Shown: piece after piece, positions 1-13,300 of the stretch
Layout: each line of letters starts with the position of its first letter
Numbering within the stretch: position 1 is the first letter of the stretch
DNA from: Promerops cafer
Lineage: Eukaryota > Chordata > Aves > Passeriformes > Nectariniidae
Assembly (NCBI GenBank): GCA_013398275.1
Contig: VZSE01008498.1
Location: 143,873-207,872 of the forward strand
Direction: 5' to 3'
DNA: 64,000 nt
Program-made: the position numbers and the translations under genes
Notes under the pieces: generated by a model
The model's input: only the letters and a program-made list of their open reading frames with translations
The model's database searches: none
Told to the model about the DNA's origin: nothing

Positions 1-3000
1 CTGCGGGCAATGAAAGCCTTGCAAATGTAGTCAAATTGTGTTTAGGTCGGCAGAGTTATGCTTCTGAAGTGTCAATTGTTTTGATGGGGCATTGACCTAG
101 ATAAAATTCTAATTGCTTGTTTTGTAGCTACATTTTTTTAGAATTAAGTAGTACTTCTTTGTTGTGTCCTTCCTGCTATAATACCCTTCCAAAAATCTAG
201 AATTACAAGGATGCTGTGTAGTAGAAGTCACTTGGAACAGCATGGAAAGTTCTGAAACTCTTGAATTGCATTTATTTTAGTTTGTCTTCTCAGTGTCAGA
301 GGTGCTGCTGGTTACTGGATCTATCTCAGAAATAGCTCCAAAGGTGAAGAACAGTGAAAGGAATTGTGCTACTGTGTTCTCCAGGCAGGTTAGTGACAGG
401 AGTACCAATAAAGGTGTCCCGTGGATAGTAACATGGGATTATTCTATTTTGGTAGTGCACCTGGATAAAATACACTAGGCAACTTCCTGCTATGTTAAAG
501 GAGAAGGACTGAGTTAGGAATGGATGCTGTTCATAGTCATTGTAGAATTCTCTGCAATATTTGCCTTTCTCTGACTGTGGGTCGCTCCAAGCACAGGTAA
601 CACCATTGCTGCTGTACCTATTTCCACAGTCAGGCTGTGTGTTCTTGTGGTGCAGGACATGGCAACAGACTTGCTGGAAGAGTTGTCTGCAGTCTGCTTT
701 CTGTCATGTTGAAAGGCTGAAGTGCAATTTAGGTGCTTATCAGAAAAGTTATTTTATTTTTCAGTGCCACAAATATACCAAGTGAATCGTATGTGAGGGG
801 AAAGACTTATTTGGCAGAGTAAAGTAAACTTGGAGAAGGAGACTATTTTTATTCAATGAGCAAATGAAAATTTAGTGACAAGTTATTTGTAAACTTGTTA
901 TGGCCTACTTATTGTGAACTTCCATGTTGGTTTGAGAGATTGTAGAGAAGGCTCTCATCAGCATGATAAATTTTGTTCTTTAATTCTCTGAAAGCAAACT
1001 AAATTTGGCCTACTCTGATTATTTTGGTCTTGTTCTGTAAAAGGCATTCTTCAATTAGTATAGAATGTGTAAACAAGCCTTTCACTAATATGCAGCTGTA
1101 GAAAAGGCAGTTATTAGCTTGTGACAAGTATTTTATCTTGAAAATAGCTATAGTGCACATGTGCTTGGTTGTAGTAGGAAGAAGATCATTATGTCTCTCC
1201 ACCACTGTGTCAGGATTCAGGCATTCCACATGGTAGGGAATAGAGATTGCTCTGGGATTCTGGGAAGGCATCTTAGCCCCATTCAATAACTCATGTTTAG
1301 ACCTGGTGGCGTTGTTCTATCATATTTAAACAAGGTAGATTTTTTTCCTATTAATAAAAAGTATTCAATATTTTATGCTACAGGTATTGGATGTTCTGAA
1401 TTTTTCTACCCAGAAGCTGTCTTTTGCATTGTAAAAAGTATAAAGCTGATTCACAAAGGCATGCTTGGGGGTGTGGGGTGTGCAGAAGATGTTAATTGAG
1501 ATCATTACTTCTAGTTTTGTTTGGCCTTGTTTGAACATGTTTTTTTTAGAGATGAGTTGTAGAATTCCCATATCAAGCTGAATTTTAATTGATGGGTTTA
1601 AAATGCAAACAAAGAACGTCCTTCAAGGAACCACTAGGATTATAGACTACAAACAATTAAGGCATCCAGGGTTTTTCAAAGAGCTGTTGAAAAAAAAATC
1701 ACAGTCCTGGATTGAAGAGGGGCAGGCTCCCAGTACTAATGACATAAAAGAAATGTTCACTTCTTGCTTCTTTGCCTTGACATATTTTAAATACACTGGA
1801 CACTTTACAATGGAGAAACAATTTAAACAGACAGTCAAAGCTTATGTCTGTCCTGGAGATAACATATTAATTGCTCTTCCATGTACAGATTTCTGTGACA
1901 AGTAAGAAATGTCTTGTTATAGGACCAGTGAAATTCTACTTCTGTTTTCATTTGCTAAACTGAAAGAAATGTGGAAATAGCATCAGTAGTAAATATTTTG
2001 AAAATGTTAATTGAAAGTTTGAAGAAGTTCTGTAACGGAGAGCCTAAGTCCTCTCTAATGTAATAGTTTATGGCTGAACAGTTGGTGTAGCAGGACATAG
2101 ATAAGTGCCTGTTTGCCTGCACTCACAGAAGGAGATTCATTCACCTCATTGCCCACCCTTCCTGTCTGGGGGGGACCATTCTGCTAAATTCTGTATTGTG
2201 GCAGAACATTTAGTGATACTTGATTTTCTGCTCAGTAAACATACTTTTTGCCTGAAGGGAGGAGGCTGGGAAGGGTTTCTATTGTTGCAGTTTCCTGTAT
2301 GTTTGGGGACAGCAGCAAGAAGGATGTTTTCAAAATCTGTTTTGTGAACAGAGTAGCACCTTGGACAGAGGAGCTTTCACAACCCCAAACTGGAGCTCAT
2401 CAGACGAATGAAGTAGCAGTGTGCGGATAAAAATGCAATAGTGTTTGTTTAGTTGAGTATAAGGCTTTCCATTTTGTTAACAAGACAGTGAAATACTGTG
2501 TGTAAGCAGATTGGTTTGGCTTTGTTTCAACTGCTTCCTAGTCTGATTTTTGTGCAAAACTAAATCTGTTGTTTTTCTTCTAGTTGTATTCAGCTTTGCA
2601 TAGCACTGCTTGCTAGAAACATCACTTCTGTTTCCTCCCTGTTGTATTAATGTGTGAGCGCAGTTTGGTATACTGGAGAATTTTTGTTCTTTAGTATTTA
2701 CTCTGCAAAAGTAGGCCTTTTATGTTATTTGCAAAAGAAGGATGCAAAATCTACCTGATTTTTATTCTACCTTGAAATGCTGTATCAAAAATGCTATGTC
2801 AGAAATGTTTTGCTCTGTGAGCTTATGTATAGAAGTTAGTTGTTAATTTAATTATCCCACAGTTAAATATAAAGAAGAAGCTATAGGATTTTCCAAAATT
2901 CTGAAATGAAGTGGAGGATGATGGTAATTATTCTTGAAGGTGCATAAGGCTCTGTTTTCTATGTTGCTCCAGTAGCACTTGAAAAAAATTGTTTCATAAT

Positions 3001-3625
3001 ATTAATATGCAGTGATGTTTGAGCATAGGGAATATGAAATTTTCCTTTAGTCTGATACTAAACAGCATTACTTTTTCTTATACTTTAGAGATATCCACAG
3101 ACAAACAAAAAAAAAATAAATGTGTTAAGGTTTGTAATTTGAAAAGCCATATATGAGTATTTATGAACTGTGATTGACATTTTTTTCTAAAATGTATACT
3201 TTTATATATGTCCCAGGTAGCAATTAATGTTAATTATATTAGGATGTTGTGCATTATCAATGAAAACTCCAGCAGCTAATAGACTTTAATTTCCTAACAT
3301 ATATTTCCCTGTCCACTGAGGGGGAGAGAAGATTCTGTACACAGTAAAGCCATTACAATAAAATGTTTGAGTTTCGAGAAGTCTTCAAAGTTATCACTTA
3401 GAATTAATTTGATATAGAGATTTCTAAAACCTACCTAGGAGTTTTAGATAAACACTGGTTTAAGGTTTTCTGTTTTGATATTCTTGCTGAAGAGTAGCTA
3501 CAAACCAAAACTCTGCTGCTGCTCTTTCTTAGCATAACTCAGTATATTCAAAGTGTTTTGACTTTTCAAGTGTTTTTTTTTGAAGACTAGGTTGGGAAAA
3601 AATAACAACAAGGATACAAGGATAC

Positions 3626-4179
3626 TGTGGTGGTGGGTCCCCCTCACCCTGGTTTGTCCCTGCCACCCCTGGGTTTTGGTTTCACCCTAGGTTTTCCCCT
3701 CCCTAGTCCTGCTGCCAGTTACCCCCTGGGCACACCTGTTACTCATATACATCATGTCAATCTCACCTGGTTCCTACCCCTAGCTCCAGAGAATTCCCTG
3801 TTCCTCGGTGTCCCGTTGGTACACGTACCCCTTTCTACTCCCCGTGCCTTTCCTATAGGGTGCTAGATTGTGGGTGTCACCTTTCTCCCCTCCTCACTGT
3901 GACCTGATTGGTAAAGAATTGTAACTTCCCCCCAGGTTTAAATGTAAAGAGCGGGCTTCGCTCTCCCTCTCCTTTTGTTCATCCTTGCTTGGGACAATAA
4001 ACCTGAGAAACTGAACAAGAGGGAGCTTTCTCTAAGTTCTTGCCTCGAAACCTCAACACTATTACGTCCGGAGCAGCTCCGAACTGCACCGCTTCCCTAG
4101 TCTGCAGGCAGACCCGGGAACAGCTTTTGGCACAAGCTGGCAGCAGAGCCAGCTGGGAGTCCCTACCGGCACAGTGTCA
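3626..4179 (+). mobile_element. Solo LTR of an endogenous retrovirus, with 5-bp target-site duplication
   Basis: A 554-bp block of different composition from the intron around it begins TGTGGTGGTGGG and ends CACAGTGTCA, giving the TG...CA ends of an LTR. GATAC flanks it on both sides (3621-3625 and 4180-4184), a 5-bp target duplication of the kind made by ERVL-class and some other retroviral integrases. Inside are an ATTGG (inverted CCAAT) at 3907-3911, a TTTAAAT possible TATA element near 3937, and AATAAA at 3996-4001 as expected near the R region. No internal gag, pol or env sequence is present, so it is a recombined solo LTR. The sense strand is set by the AATAAA and TATA-like order. The exact family is not identified. 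Confidence 0.75.
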
Positions 4180-4287
4180 GATACAAATACATTTGCAGGT
4201 GTTATGATTTTAAAAGGTATATGCAACATAGTACGCATAGAAAGTAGAGCAGATGAAGCCTCAAGTCTTAGCATGTTGAGTTTCACT

Positions 4288-4352
4288 AGTGTGGGGTTGG
4301 ACTAGCTGGCCTTTGAAGGTCCCTTCCAACCCAATCTATTCTGTTATGATTT
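4288..4352 (+). mobile_element. CR1 LINE 3' tail fragment
   Basis: A short piece resembles the conserved CR1 3' end: GGGGTTGGACTAGCTGGCC, then the GGTCCCTTCCAACCCAA motif and a degenerate ATTCTGTTATGATT terminus. Only the last ~65 bp of the element remain, inserted about 100 bp after the LTR. CR1 copies are usually 5'-truncated, which fits. Confidence 0.85.
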
Positions 4353-7266
4353 TGTGTTCTCTTGGTCAAGACAGTTCCTCACCTTTATGATCAAGTGTTT
4401 GGGCAAAAAGGTGGAAGTCTTTGTGTCATAAACGATGCTCCTGTTTTTACTTCCTCACAGCTTTTTAAATAATACTGACTCTAGTTTGGCTTAAATGCAT
4501 CAAGAACTCTGGATCTCCTATAGGGTAGGGCACATTTGGCTAGGCAGCTATTTTGTACCCTTGCAAGTGGGTCATCCTGTTTGTAAACTAGTTAGTTTAT
4601 GTAATACTAACTTCAGACTTCACTGATGCATCATTCTGGCTTTCCCTCATGAATGATTAGTGCTGCTCTCTTCATGCAGTAACTTGTACAGCACTGTTAT
4701 GTGTGTCAGTGATCCACCTGCCTGATCTTGATGTTTTGAAATGGGCGAATATTTGCTAAGGACAAGAGAATAGACAGGCTTCCTCATGGAACAGATTAAA
4801 TTCAAGTAGTTCTGTGATGGAAGGCTGAAATTACTGCTGTGTGTGCATGTGTGTCCAGAGGTACTTATTTTACATCAAATCAATTTGTTTTGTGCTGTGC
4901 CAGTGAATTTCTTTCAGTGTAGAGGGGAAAATAAGAACTCCAGTTCTTACTTTGCTATAAGATATTAATTTAACAGTATTGAACTCCAGTTTATTTTAGT
5001 CATTTGGAAATACGAGGTTGGAGAGGAAATGACATAACACAGAGCCATGACAAGTAAGGGGCTTGTGGGAAGTGTATTTCAAATTTGCCTATATTGCTTA
5101 GCATGAGCACTTTTTAACAATAGTTGTCTAGATATTAGCATCTGTATGTTTTAGTTTAGACTGTTTAGGTGTATCTTTTATCAGGTGCAGAACTTTTTAC
5201 AACTGCTGGTGTTTTTTAGACTTGTTGCTGCTACTTTAAGAACTGGTAGATACACACAGGAAATAGTAAAGTTTCCCAAATTCAAGCAAGTTGAAATCTT
5301 TGTCACCTGTGTGAATCAAACTCTAGTATGCAAAAGAACTTAGCTGGAAGTCAACTGTTCTGAGAAACTCTGAAAGCTCTTAAGTGCAACCCCTCATTAA
5401 AAGGAATAACAAATTTTGATTTGTCTTACCTGTTGAGCCTTTTGCTGGCACGCATTAATTGAAGCTGCCAATTCAGAAGGGTAAAATAGCGCAGTGAATC
5501 ATACAGACATTGTTGGCAAAGTTAAAGCAGCTTCATAACGTGTCAGAGCAGCAGCTAATAAAGTCTTCTCAGTTATTCGTAGATGACAATTTTAAGAAGC
5601 TTGGATAAGTACAGAGGTGAGGGCAGAGGAGGAATTGTAATTCATCTATGGTGATGAAGCTTCAACTCTTCACTTCTTCATCAGAATTATTTAAAAGATA
5701 TTCTTACAAGAGGAAAAGCTTGATGTATGACTGGAATATAGCACTGCTTTCCAATGATTATTTAAAACTAGCTGTAATTGTTTGCTCAAGTTCATCTTGA
5801 TTTAATACAGGAGCTCACAAACGAACCCTTAAATTGTGGAAAAGTTACAGGGATACAACTTAATTTTTCATTTAACTTGTCTATACTTAACTAGACTTCA
5901 AACTTCAGTTCTGATCTTATTTCTCTCTCTCTCTTTCTCAAAATATATTTCATTTAAAATGCATTCATTCAATTGAGTAAAATCCCCATGGTGCCTTAGA
6001 GTAAGCAGTCTTATGTTTTCCAGTGTTAGTGAAATATGAAAATAAAGCTATCCTCTAAATTGAAGACTTTGTGTGGCAATCTTGGGCATGATATGTTAAG
6101 CAAATTCCAAATCAGTCCATCAAAATATGATATCTCTGTTCTTTACAGTGGTTATAGCTATAGTGTTTTTAATGTAGCCATAGTGACATCTCTAAGATCA
6201 TGGTCAGTTCTCTTAGAAGGAAAAATGTCATTATGTTTAGCAGTGAAAATTACTGCCCTTGAACTTTTGTCTTTGTTAAGTGATTAAAAGCAAGTGTTTA
6301 GACTCCCCCTCTATAAGAGAGACTTGGGAAAAAATGTTCTGTTTGACACAATTAATAAAATGCTTCTTAGGGACCTGGGATTAGCGTTAATTTTATAAGA
6401 TATGAGTGAGTTTCAAGGATTTTGTAATGTCTGTTACATACTCATCATTCTGCAATTCAGAGGAAAAAAACAAACTGGCAAACCCCTGCTTTGTGTCCAA
6501 ATTCATCTTGATTACTCTTTTGAACTGGGAAAAATGCACATGAAGTTTTCCAACTGTGAGACCTATGACTACAAATGAAGTTTTTCAAGAAGGGTCTCTG
6601 GCACCTCTAGTTGAGGTGTTTACATTGTGCACATGCTGCAAGGTTCAGTGGTTATCCAAGCTCTCTTTGGAGGGCAGAGAATAGGAGTGAATGGATCTAG
6701 ATTGCAGGCTTGTGTCTGTGCTATCCAAATACACACACATGTATTGTAAGGCAGTGGGCTTACTATTTGTCACTTCTTTTTGAGGTTTCTTGAGACCTGT
6801 AACAGAGAAAATATTCAAAGAAGCCAATTCTTAAAAACTGAGGTAACAGATTTGCCTTATTAAGTGTGCTGTTTGAAATGAGAGAGTTCTGAAGTGTAAG
6901 AGGAGCTTACTCTGAATTAAACTCTACTTTAGAAAAACTTTGTTACTACTTTCGTTGTAGTTGAAAGACTGAAATTGTTTGAGATGTTTAACTACTCCTT
7001 AGCATATTCTTTTAAAGATGGGTAGAAGAGCCTATTTCAGATAGCATAATTGGTGGCATAATTGCATTTATCAATAAGTAGAAATAATATTGGAAGCTGA
7101 AACATGCACCTAGAAGAGATGGATGATTTGGGCAAAACCTGCTGTATTTCAAAACTCCAATGAGCTCAGTCACCCTTTTAGGATATGGTTTTCTTCTTGC
7201 CCCACGTGGTTTTTAATATGTAACTGTGATCAAAGACTGAGTAGTATCTTTCTTCTGTCTCTCCAG

Positions 7267-7383
7267 GTGAAGATGGAGCAGGTAAAACTAGCTTAATAGG
7301 AAAAATTCAAGGAATAGAGGAGTACAAAAAAGGAAGAGGAATGGAGTATTTGTATTTAAATGTGCATGATGAAGACCGAGATG
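7267..7383 (+). CDS. DYNC1LI1: DYNC1LI1 exon with the P-loop
   Basis: 117 nt, entering after the first base of a glycine codon and leaving after the first base of an aspartate codon. It encodes (G)EDGAGKTSLIGKIQG and then YLYLNVHDEDR. GEDGAGKTS is the Walker A-like loop of the Ras-like domain. As recalled, human LIC1 has Arg where this reads Gly in SLIGK. The donor is GTGAGT. Confidence 0.97.
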
Positions 7384-10300
7384 GTGAGTCTGTATTTGTA
7401 ACAGTATCTTAAACTAGTTTGAAAGCAATGGTTCAGTAGTGTGATATTTGAAATGACAGTGGGATGTTTTTCTGTCTTTATAGTATGCAGGGATCCAGCT
7501 TATGCCAGAAGTGATTTGTATCATAAGGAAGTTTGTCTGTGTAATTTCTTTGGTAGATACCAGGAATGACCACTTAAGTGGTAGAGGAGGAGAGGAACCT
7601 GTCAAAAGAAAAAGCTAAAAAGAAAAGACCAGGGAAGCAGACTTAGCTGTGACATTTTGAATAGATATGTGTTCCTCAGGCCTAGAGGAGAAGGTGCCCA
7701 GGCTTCTGTCTTCCATTTCAATTGCTGTGGCAAGTAGTTTTCCTGAACCTACAGAGAAACCTTTGTCTTGCTGGCACACAGTCTGCAAGACTACTGTCAT
7801 CAACTCATAGGTAGGAAATTGTGCACAAAGCTAAAGGAAAAATAAAAAACAAACAAGAAAACCCAAAAACATGGGTGAAGGTATGGTTAGAAAGGAAAAA
7901 GTATGTTTAAGATCCTGTTTAATATCCCAGTACCTGGAGATGGGATGTGAATAAGGATAATACTGGAAGCTTTGGAGAAAAATGGGAACTCTTGTGTATG
8001 CTATTAAAAAAAATTTAAAAATCCCAAAAATCCCGATTATTAAAAAATCCCAAACATGTTGAAGGAGAACTAGAAGAAGTTGGCTTTTTTTTTTTCCCTG
8101 AGATCACCTGCTTTCCTGACATTCATGTCTGGGTATTGGTCTCAAAGATGGCTTGGAACCAGATTTAAGAAGATTGGGAGTTTGCTTTAATGTCTTCCTC
8201 AGAACATCTGTAACAAGTAATAAAAATGTACCTGAAAGGAAATGTAATTACATTAAGCCAACTAATTTTGAATCAACATTTCTTCTTTTACTGCACAAGT
8301 GTTTGTGAATTTGTAGTATTGTGGGATGGTCTATTTGTATGGTGATTGTCCTTTTGCAAATAGGAAGAGTAAACTGTCTGTTAAATCAAACTCAATCATT
8401 AAAAACTTACAGTTCTTCATGTTTTTGAGTGGCCAAGGTACATTCTATACTCCAGGAGTTATCCAAGCATGTCAGATGGAGTTTTGAAGGGGAGATGGCA
8501 GTCTTTGAGAGCTGAGCAGGCCAACGGCTGCAAAAAGATGACTGAGTTCACCCAGTTTTTCTCTTCTAAGTTGCATCTTGGAGAAAACGTTTTTCCTACT
8601 CAAAAATGGTGAACAACTATTTTGGAAATGTTTAATGCTTTCTCTGGACCCTCCCTTTCAGATAATGTATTTAAGATCTTCAGTTATCAGCCATTAAACA
8701 TCAGGGTTTGAAAGGGGAGGAGCTTGTCTCTCCACAAGATGCAGATTGCTGTGTCATTATGTATGTTCAATGGACTGATAAAACATCATCTATTTTCTTC
8801 CTTGTATTTTACATGTCCAAAGAACAGTCAGTAGCCATTATGTAGTGGTGTGTTTCAAGTAAATCTCATTAAATGTTTTTCCTTTTTTTTTGTAGACCAA
8901 ACAAGATGTAATGTATGGATTTTGGATGGTGACCTGTATCACAAAGGTCTTCTTAAATTTGCAATGGAGGCAAGCTCTCTAAAGGACACTCTAGTTATGT
9001 TGGTAGTAGACATGTCTAGACCTTGGACTGCACTGGATTCTTTACAAAAATGGGCAAGTGTTGTAAGAGAACATATTGACAAGTTAAAAATTCCTCCTGA
9101 AGAAATGAAAGAAATGGAACAAAAGTGTGAGTATTCTGCAAATACATGGGAATCCATTTAAATATGCTTAATGCTTTCTGCACCATTTAATCTCTCCATT
9201 GCAGTCTTTTTCATTCTTTGGAAGTATTATTTAAAATTAGAACTTACCAAGCAAGTCTAGCTTCAGATGAGTCTCAAGTAGCTATGTGAACAATACTAGT
9301 ACTTCTTTCTAACAGTATAACAATGTAGGGGGGGAAAAAAATTCAGAATGAACTCAGCTGAAATTACAGCCTTGCTTTTTATGTATTTTTCTAGATAAGA
9401 TTCACCAAGCAAAAAAAAAAAATTCTTAGCATTCAATTTTTCATTTATTTGTTTAAAGGCAGATCACTACATCAGCTTCTTTACTGCTCCTGTAGTTAGC
9501 CAGTTAGAGAATCTGGGACCTGTTCTGTGCCTAGCAAAACTATAAATTTTGATAGGATTCATGGCAGCATGGCCATGTCTGGGCCCTTTCCACTTGAAGA
9601 GTTTTATTGTAATTATTATTGATGTTAACAGAGCTGTATGTTCGTTGCTCTGTCAGTGTCTTGTCTTTTTAGTTTCAAACATGTAGAAGACAAAGATTCT
9701 GCAGGGTTTCGTAAACTGGCTGGCTGAACTCACATTATAGCTCCATATTACTTTTGAGCAACCCTTTGCATTTCCCTTAGGGTACTAGAATTTGAGTCTT
9801 TCCCATTCATCTCTCAGTGAATTACTACAAGGAAGAGATTTGAGAAAGCTGTGTGTTGAGATCAAATAGCATGATTAAACTTTCTTTTTAAGTCTGAAGT
9901 TGCACTCTTAACTGGTACATTCTTAAGCAATGAGTGCTTATGCTAATTTAGAAATGCAGGTTGTAACTGCTGTGATGAAGTGGAATGTAAGGTGACAGTT
10001 GTAGATACTCTGGAATGAGGTATGGGGAATGTTAGTTGTTTTGTTGTCTGTCTCTTTGAGAGATTCTTCTAAGGGAAGTATCATCCTTGAGAATTGTATC
10101 TTCCACAAGAAGTTGTTTAAGTGGGAGGAGCTGAGCTCTCTTGGATGTGTTTTTTGATTTGGTTTTGGATGTTAGTGCATGTGTATTAAACATGCCCTCA
10201 AACACTTTCAGGATAGGATTTTGCTGGATGGAAGAATGGATACAGTATCTATGTTATCAAAGGTGTATAGCTGATAGTTTTGCTTCTTTACAGATTGAGT

Positions 10301-13300
10301 GAACAGAATAGAGAAACTCTACAAAATCCAGAAAATGTAAGCAATGAAATGAGTCAAGTTTAGTTTTGTCTGTTTTGGTTTTCTGTCATCTGGTCTAATT
10401 CTTACAGATGTAAGTTGTCTGAACATTAGGTATAGCAGAGGCCCTGGACACAATTCAGATGTGACTGGAAGCTGGTTTTTGTTTTGATCTTGTTGTGAAG
10501 TGACTTCATGCATTGCTAGGCGGGCAGGAGCTTGACACTGCCAAAGGGAGGGAACATTGCTTGCCTGACTTTTGGCTACTGGATCCCACTAGATTCTTGT
10601 GTCAGGCTTAGTGCTCCTGAGAGCTGATTTAACTTGCTACTGGGACTGAAGTCTACTGAGGGTTTGTGTGTGTAGTTTTCTGGAGGCATGCTTCTGTTTT
10701 TGTCTTCAGTTCTAGCAGCTTAACTCCACTCAAAGACAGACCCTGCGAGGTCTAGAACTGGTACAGAAAGGCATTTGTGGATATACAGCGGCTGGGTGTG
10801 AAGGGTTGAAATAGCTCTTCCTCTTCACTGAATTAATCTGTATTTAATGAAATTGTGTTTCTAAGGAAGACCTGAGATAGTATTCCAGAGTTCTGGAGCT
10901 GTGATATAATAAATTAATCCTCCTTTTTACTGCTTTCCCTGATTACATAAAGATTAGTATGTTATGATCATACATTGGGAATTTTAGGAATCCACTGGAG
11001 GATTCATGCAATTATCCCAGGGCAGGATACTATACAGGAAAGACACTGTAGAGTGACTGGCATCCTGTGGTGAGAACTCTGGGTTTCAGATACATTCAGT
11101 TAATCTCAGAAGCTCCTCAGATCAGACTTGAATTAGCAGCATTCCCTGAATTAGAGCCTGGGATGACAGTTTGAGGTGATAAGCTGTGCATGTGCTTTTT
11201 GTTATTGTGAACTCCAAGATCTGCAGAAAAATTGAATAATCTTGACCTAGTATAATTTTTCCTCTAGGGCATTGAAATAAGTCTTGCTTTGTTAATTGCA
11301 CAGATGCTTTTCTAGGTATGAACTCAGAGGGCTTCAGTCAGTTTAGTGAAGGTAGTAGTGGGTTAACACAGAATTGGGATGTTCTGGTATAGTTCACTGC
11401 CCCGTGCGTGATGCAGCTGTGCTGCCTTGCTGCCTGACTTCTTGTGCTGAATCAGGATGTGCTACTCATGGAACAGTAGGCAGTGGTTTGGTTTGGTAAA
11501 GCCTTGTTTCTGCTGCATGCAACAGGACATGTGATGTGAAAAATACAGACATTTTATGCCTCACATTGCATCCCTGACTGTAGGAATAGTAAGTGACTGT
11601 GTAATTAGAGGCTTGGGCATGTGCAGCGGAACATGACAAGGACTTGCAACAAGAATTAGAAAAAAAGAGAGTGTGACTTAGCCTGCTTGCTACATTTTAA
11701 AGTAATAGCTGATAATTTTAAAGCATACCAAATGTTTAATATGCTATTAAGTAATTATAAAGCTAGTTAAAACTACTGTTTATGTATTCTATTATATTTT
11801 GTTTATACTGCTGTTGAGTCACTGTACAGAGAGTGAAGTGTGGACAAAGAGTCTGTAGGTAAAACCTGGTATACAGTAGCAGCTAAGCAGTTTGTGTGAG
11901 GCATAATTCTGCTTTTTCTGACAAACTGTTCCATTAACTTTGCCAAGAAGAATGGAAGGAAACTTATGTCCTTTAGGAAGCAGATCAAACAGTAATGCTT
12001 AGTAGCAACTGCCTAGTGGTTTCACAGTGATTTAAAAAATAAAGATTTCATGTTGTCCTTATGGGCAGTTTTACCTGATCATGTTCTTGTGGCTGCTGAT
12101 CCAGCAGATCTCAGACTTGCTAGTTCTCCCTTGTGCTGCACAGAGCCAACAGCTAGCCAGGACTAGGTGCATGCTCTGTTTTTTCAACCAAGATGCAGAA
12201 TTACTATACAATCAACAGTGCTAGAGATCAATGGCAGTGGAAATCATTGTTGAAATAATAAAGCAGCTGATGTTTTAATGTAACTTTTTTTACTTTCAGT
12301 GGTAAGAGACTTCCAGGAGTATATAGAACCAGGCGAGGATTTTCCAGCTTCTCCACAGAGAAGAAATACTTCATTACAGGAAGACAAAGATGACAGTGTG
12401 ATTTTACCCCTGGGTGCAGATACACTAACATGTAACTTAGGCATTCCAGTAGTAGTAGTTTGTACAAAGGTTTGTTTCATGTTTTAGGTTTTTTGCATAT
12501 TTTATTAAAGTAACTCTGTCAATTGTGGATTGGGGTGGGAAGCACGTGGTTATTAAGTTTTTCTGAATACCTCACTTAAGAACTCCTTAAATTGTTTAAT
12601 ATTGAAGGTTGGTTATCTTCTGGAGCCCATTATTTAATGTTATTTTGGAATTAGCTTTTCCTTTAGTTCTACCAGTTTTCAAGGAATTGAGAAATTCCTC
12701 AGACCTGGTTTTGCTCACAGAAATGAGCTAGTCAATAAGCAACTAGAATTCCCCTTGATTTCCACACTCCTCCATATTCTGAAAATAGTGGGTTTTCCTA
12801 ATATTTCTTCTATTTTTCTGAAGATGTACTTCTTTGAGAGTTGTAGTTAGTGAAGCGCTGCACTTTTAACTTTTCTCAGTTCTTAGGGTGTTTATGTGAT
12901 CTGTTTCGGTTTCTGTTAGATATGTAACCATATTAAAGAAAACAATGGTGTGGTTCTCCTGTGGCTGTTTTTTATCTGGTTTTGCTGTTTTTTTCCCCCC
13001 AGCTCCTCAGTTCTCATTGGCATTAAGCATACTGCATCTGCAGCCTCTGCTGGCCCCCAGGGAAGGCATAAACCTTTTGATGCGTATGCTGTTCCTTCTC
13101 TGGAAGGCTAACCCTCTCATTTGAGCAGCATTTTTTTTTCCCACCTGCTAGTTCCCTTCTATTCTTTTGTCCACACCTTTTTTTCTTTTTCTGCTTCCAT
13201 ATTCCTTGCTTTTGCTTCCCTTTGCAAAAAGCTAGTTAGTAACTGGATTAAAAACACTGTCTTTTAATGCCACAGTGTGTAAAAAAACATTGAGTATAAA

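Larger units (their letters stand above)
1..7266 (+). other. DYNC1LI1: DYNC1LI1 upstream intron (partial)
   Basis: This is AT-rich non-coding sequence before the P-loop exon, ending in a standard acceptor (CTCTCCAG). I looked for the expected preceding coding segment (the part with LPAGKNVLLL in human) and did not see it. The window therefore appears to open inside the intron. Short open frames here, for example 293-478 and 1603-1905, lack splice context and family similarity. The stretch contains a solo LTR and a short CR1 tail, listed separately. Confidence 0.8.
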
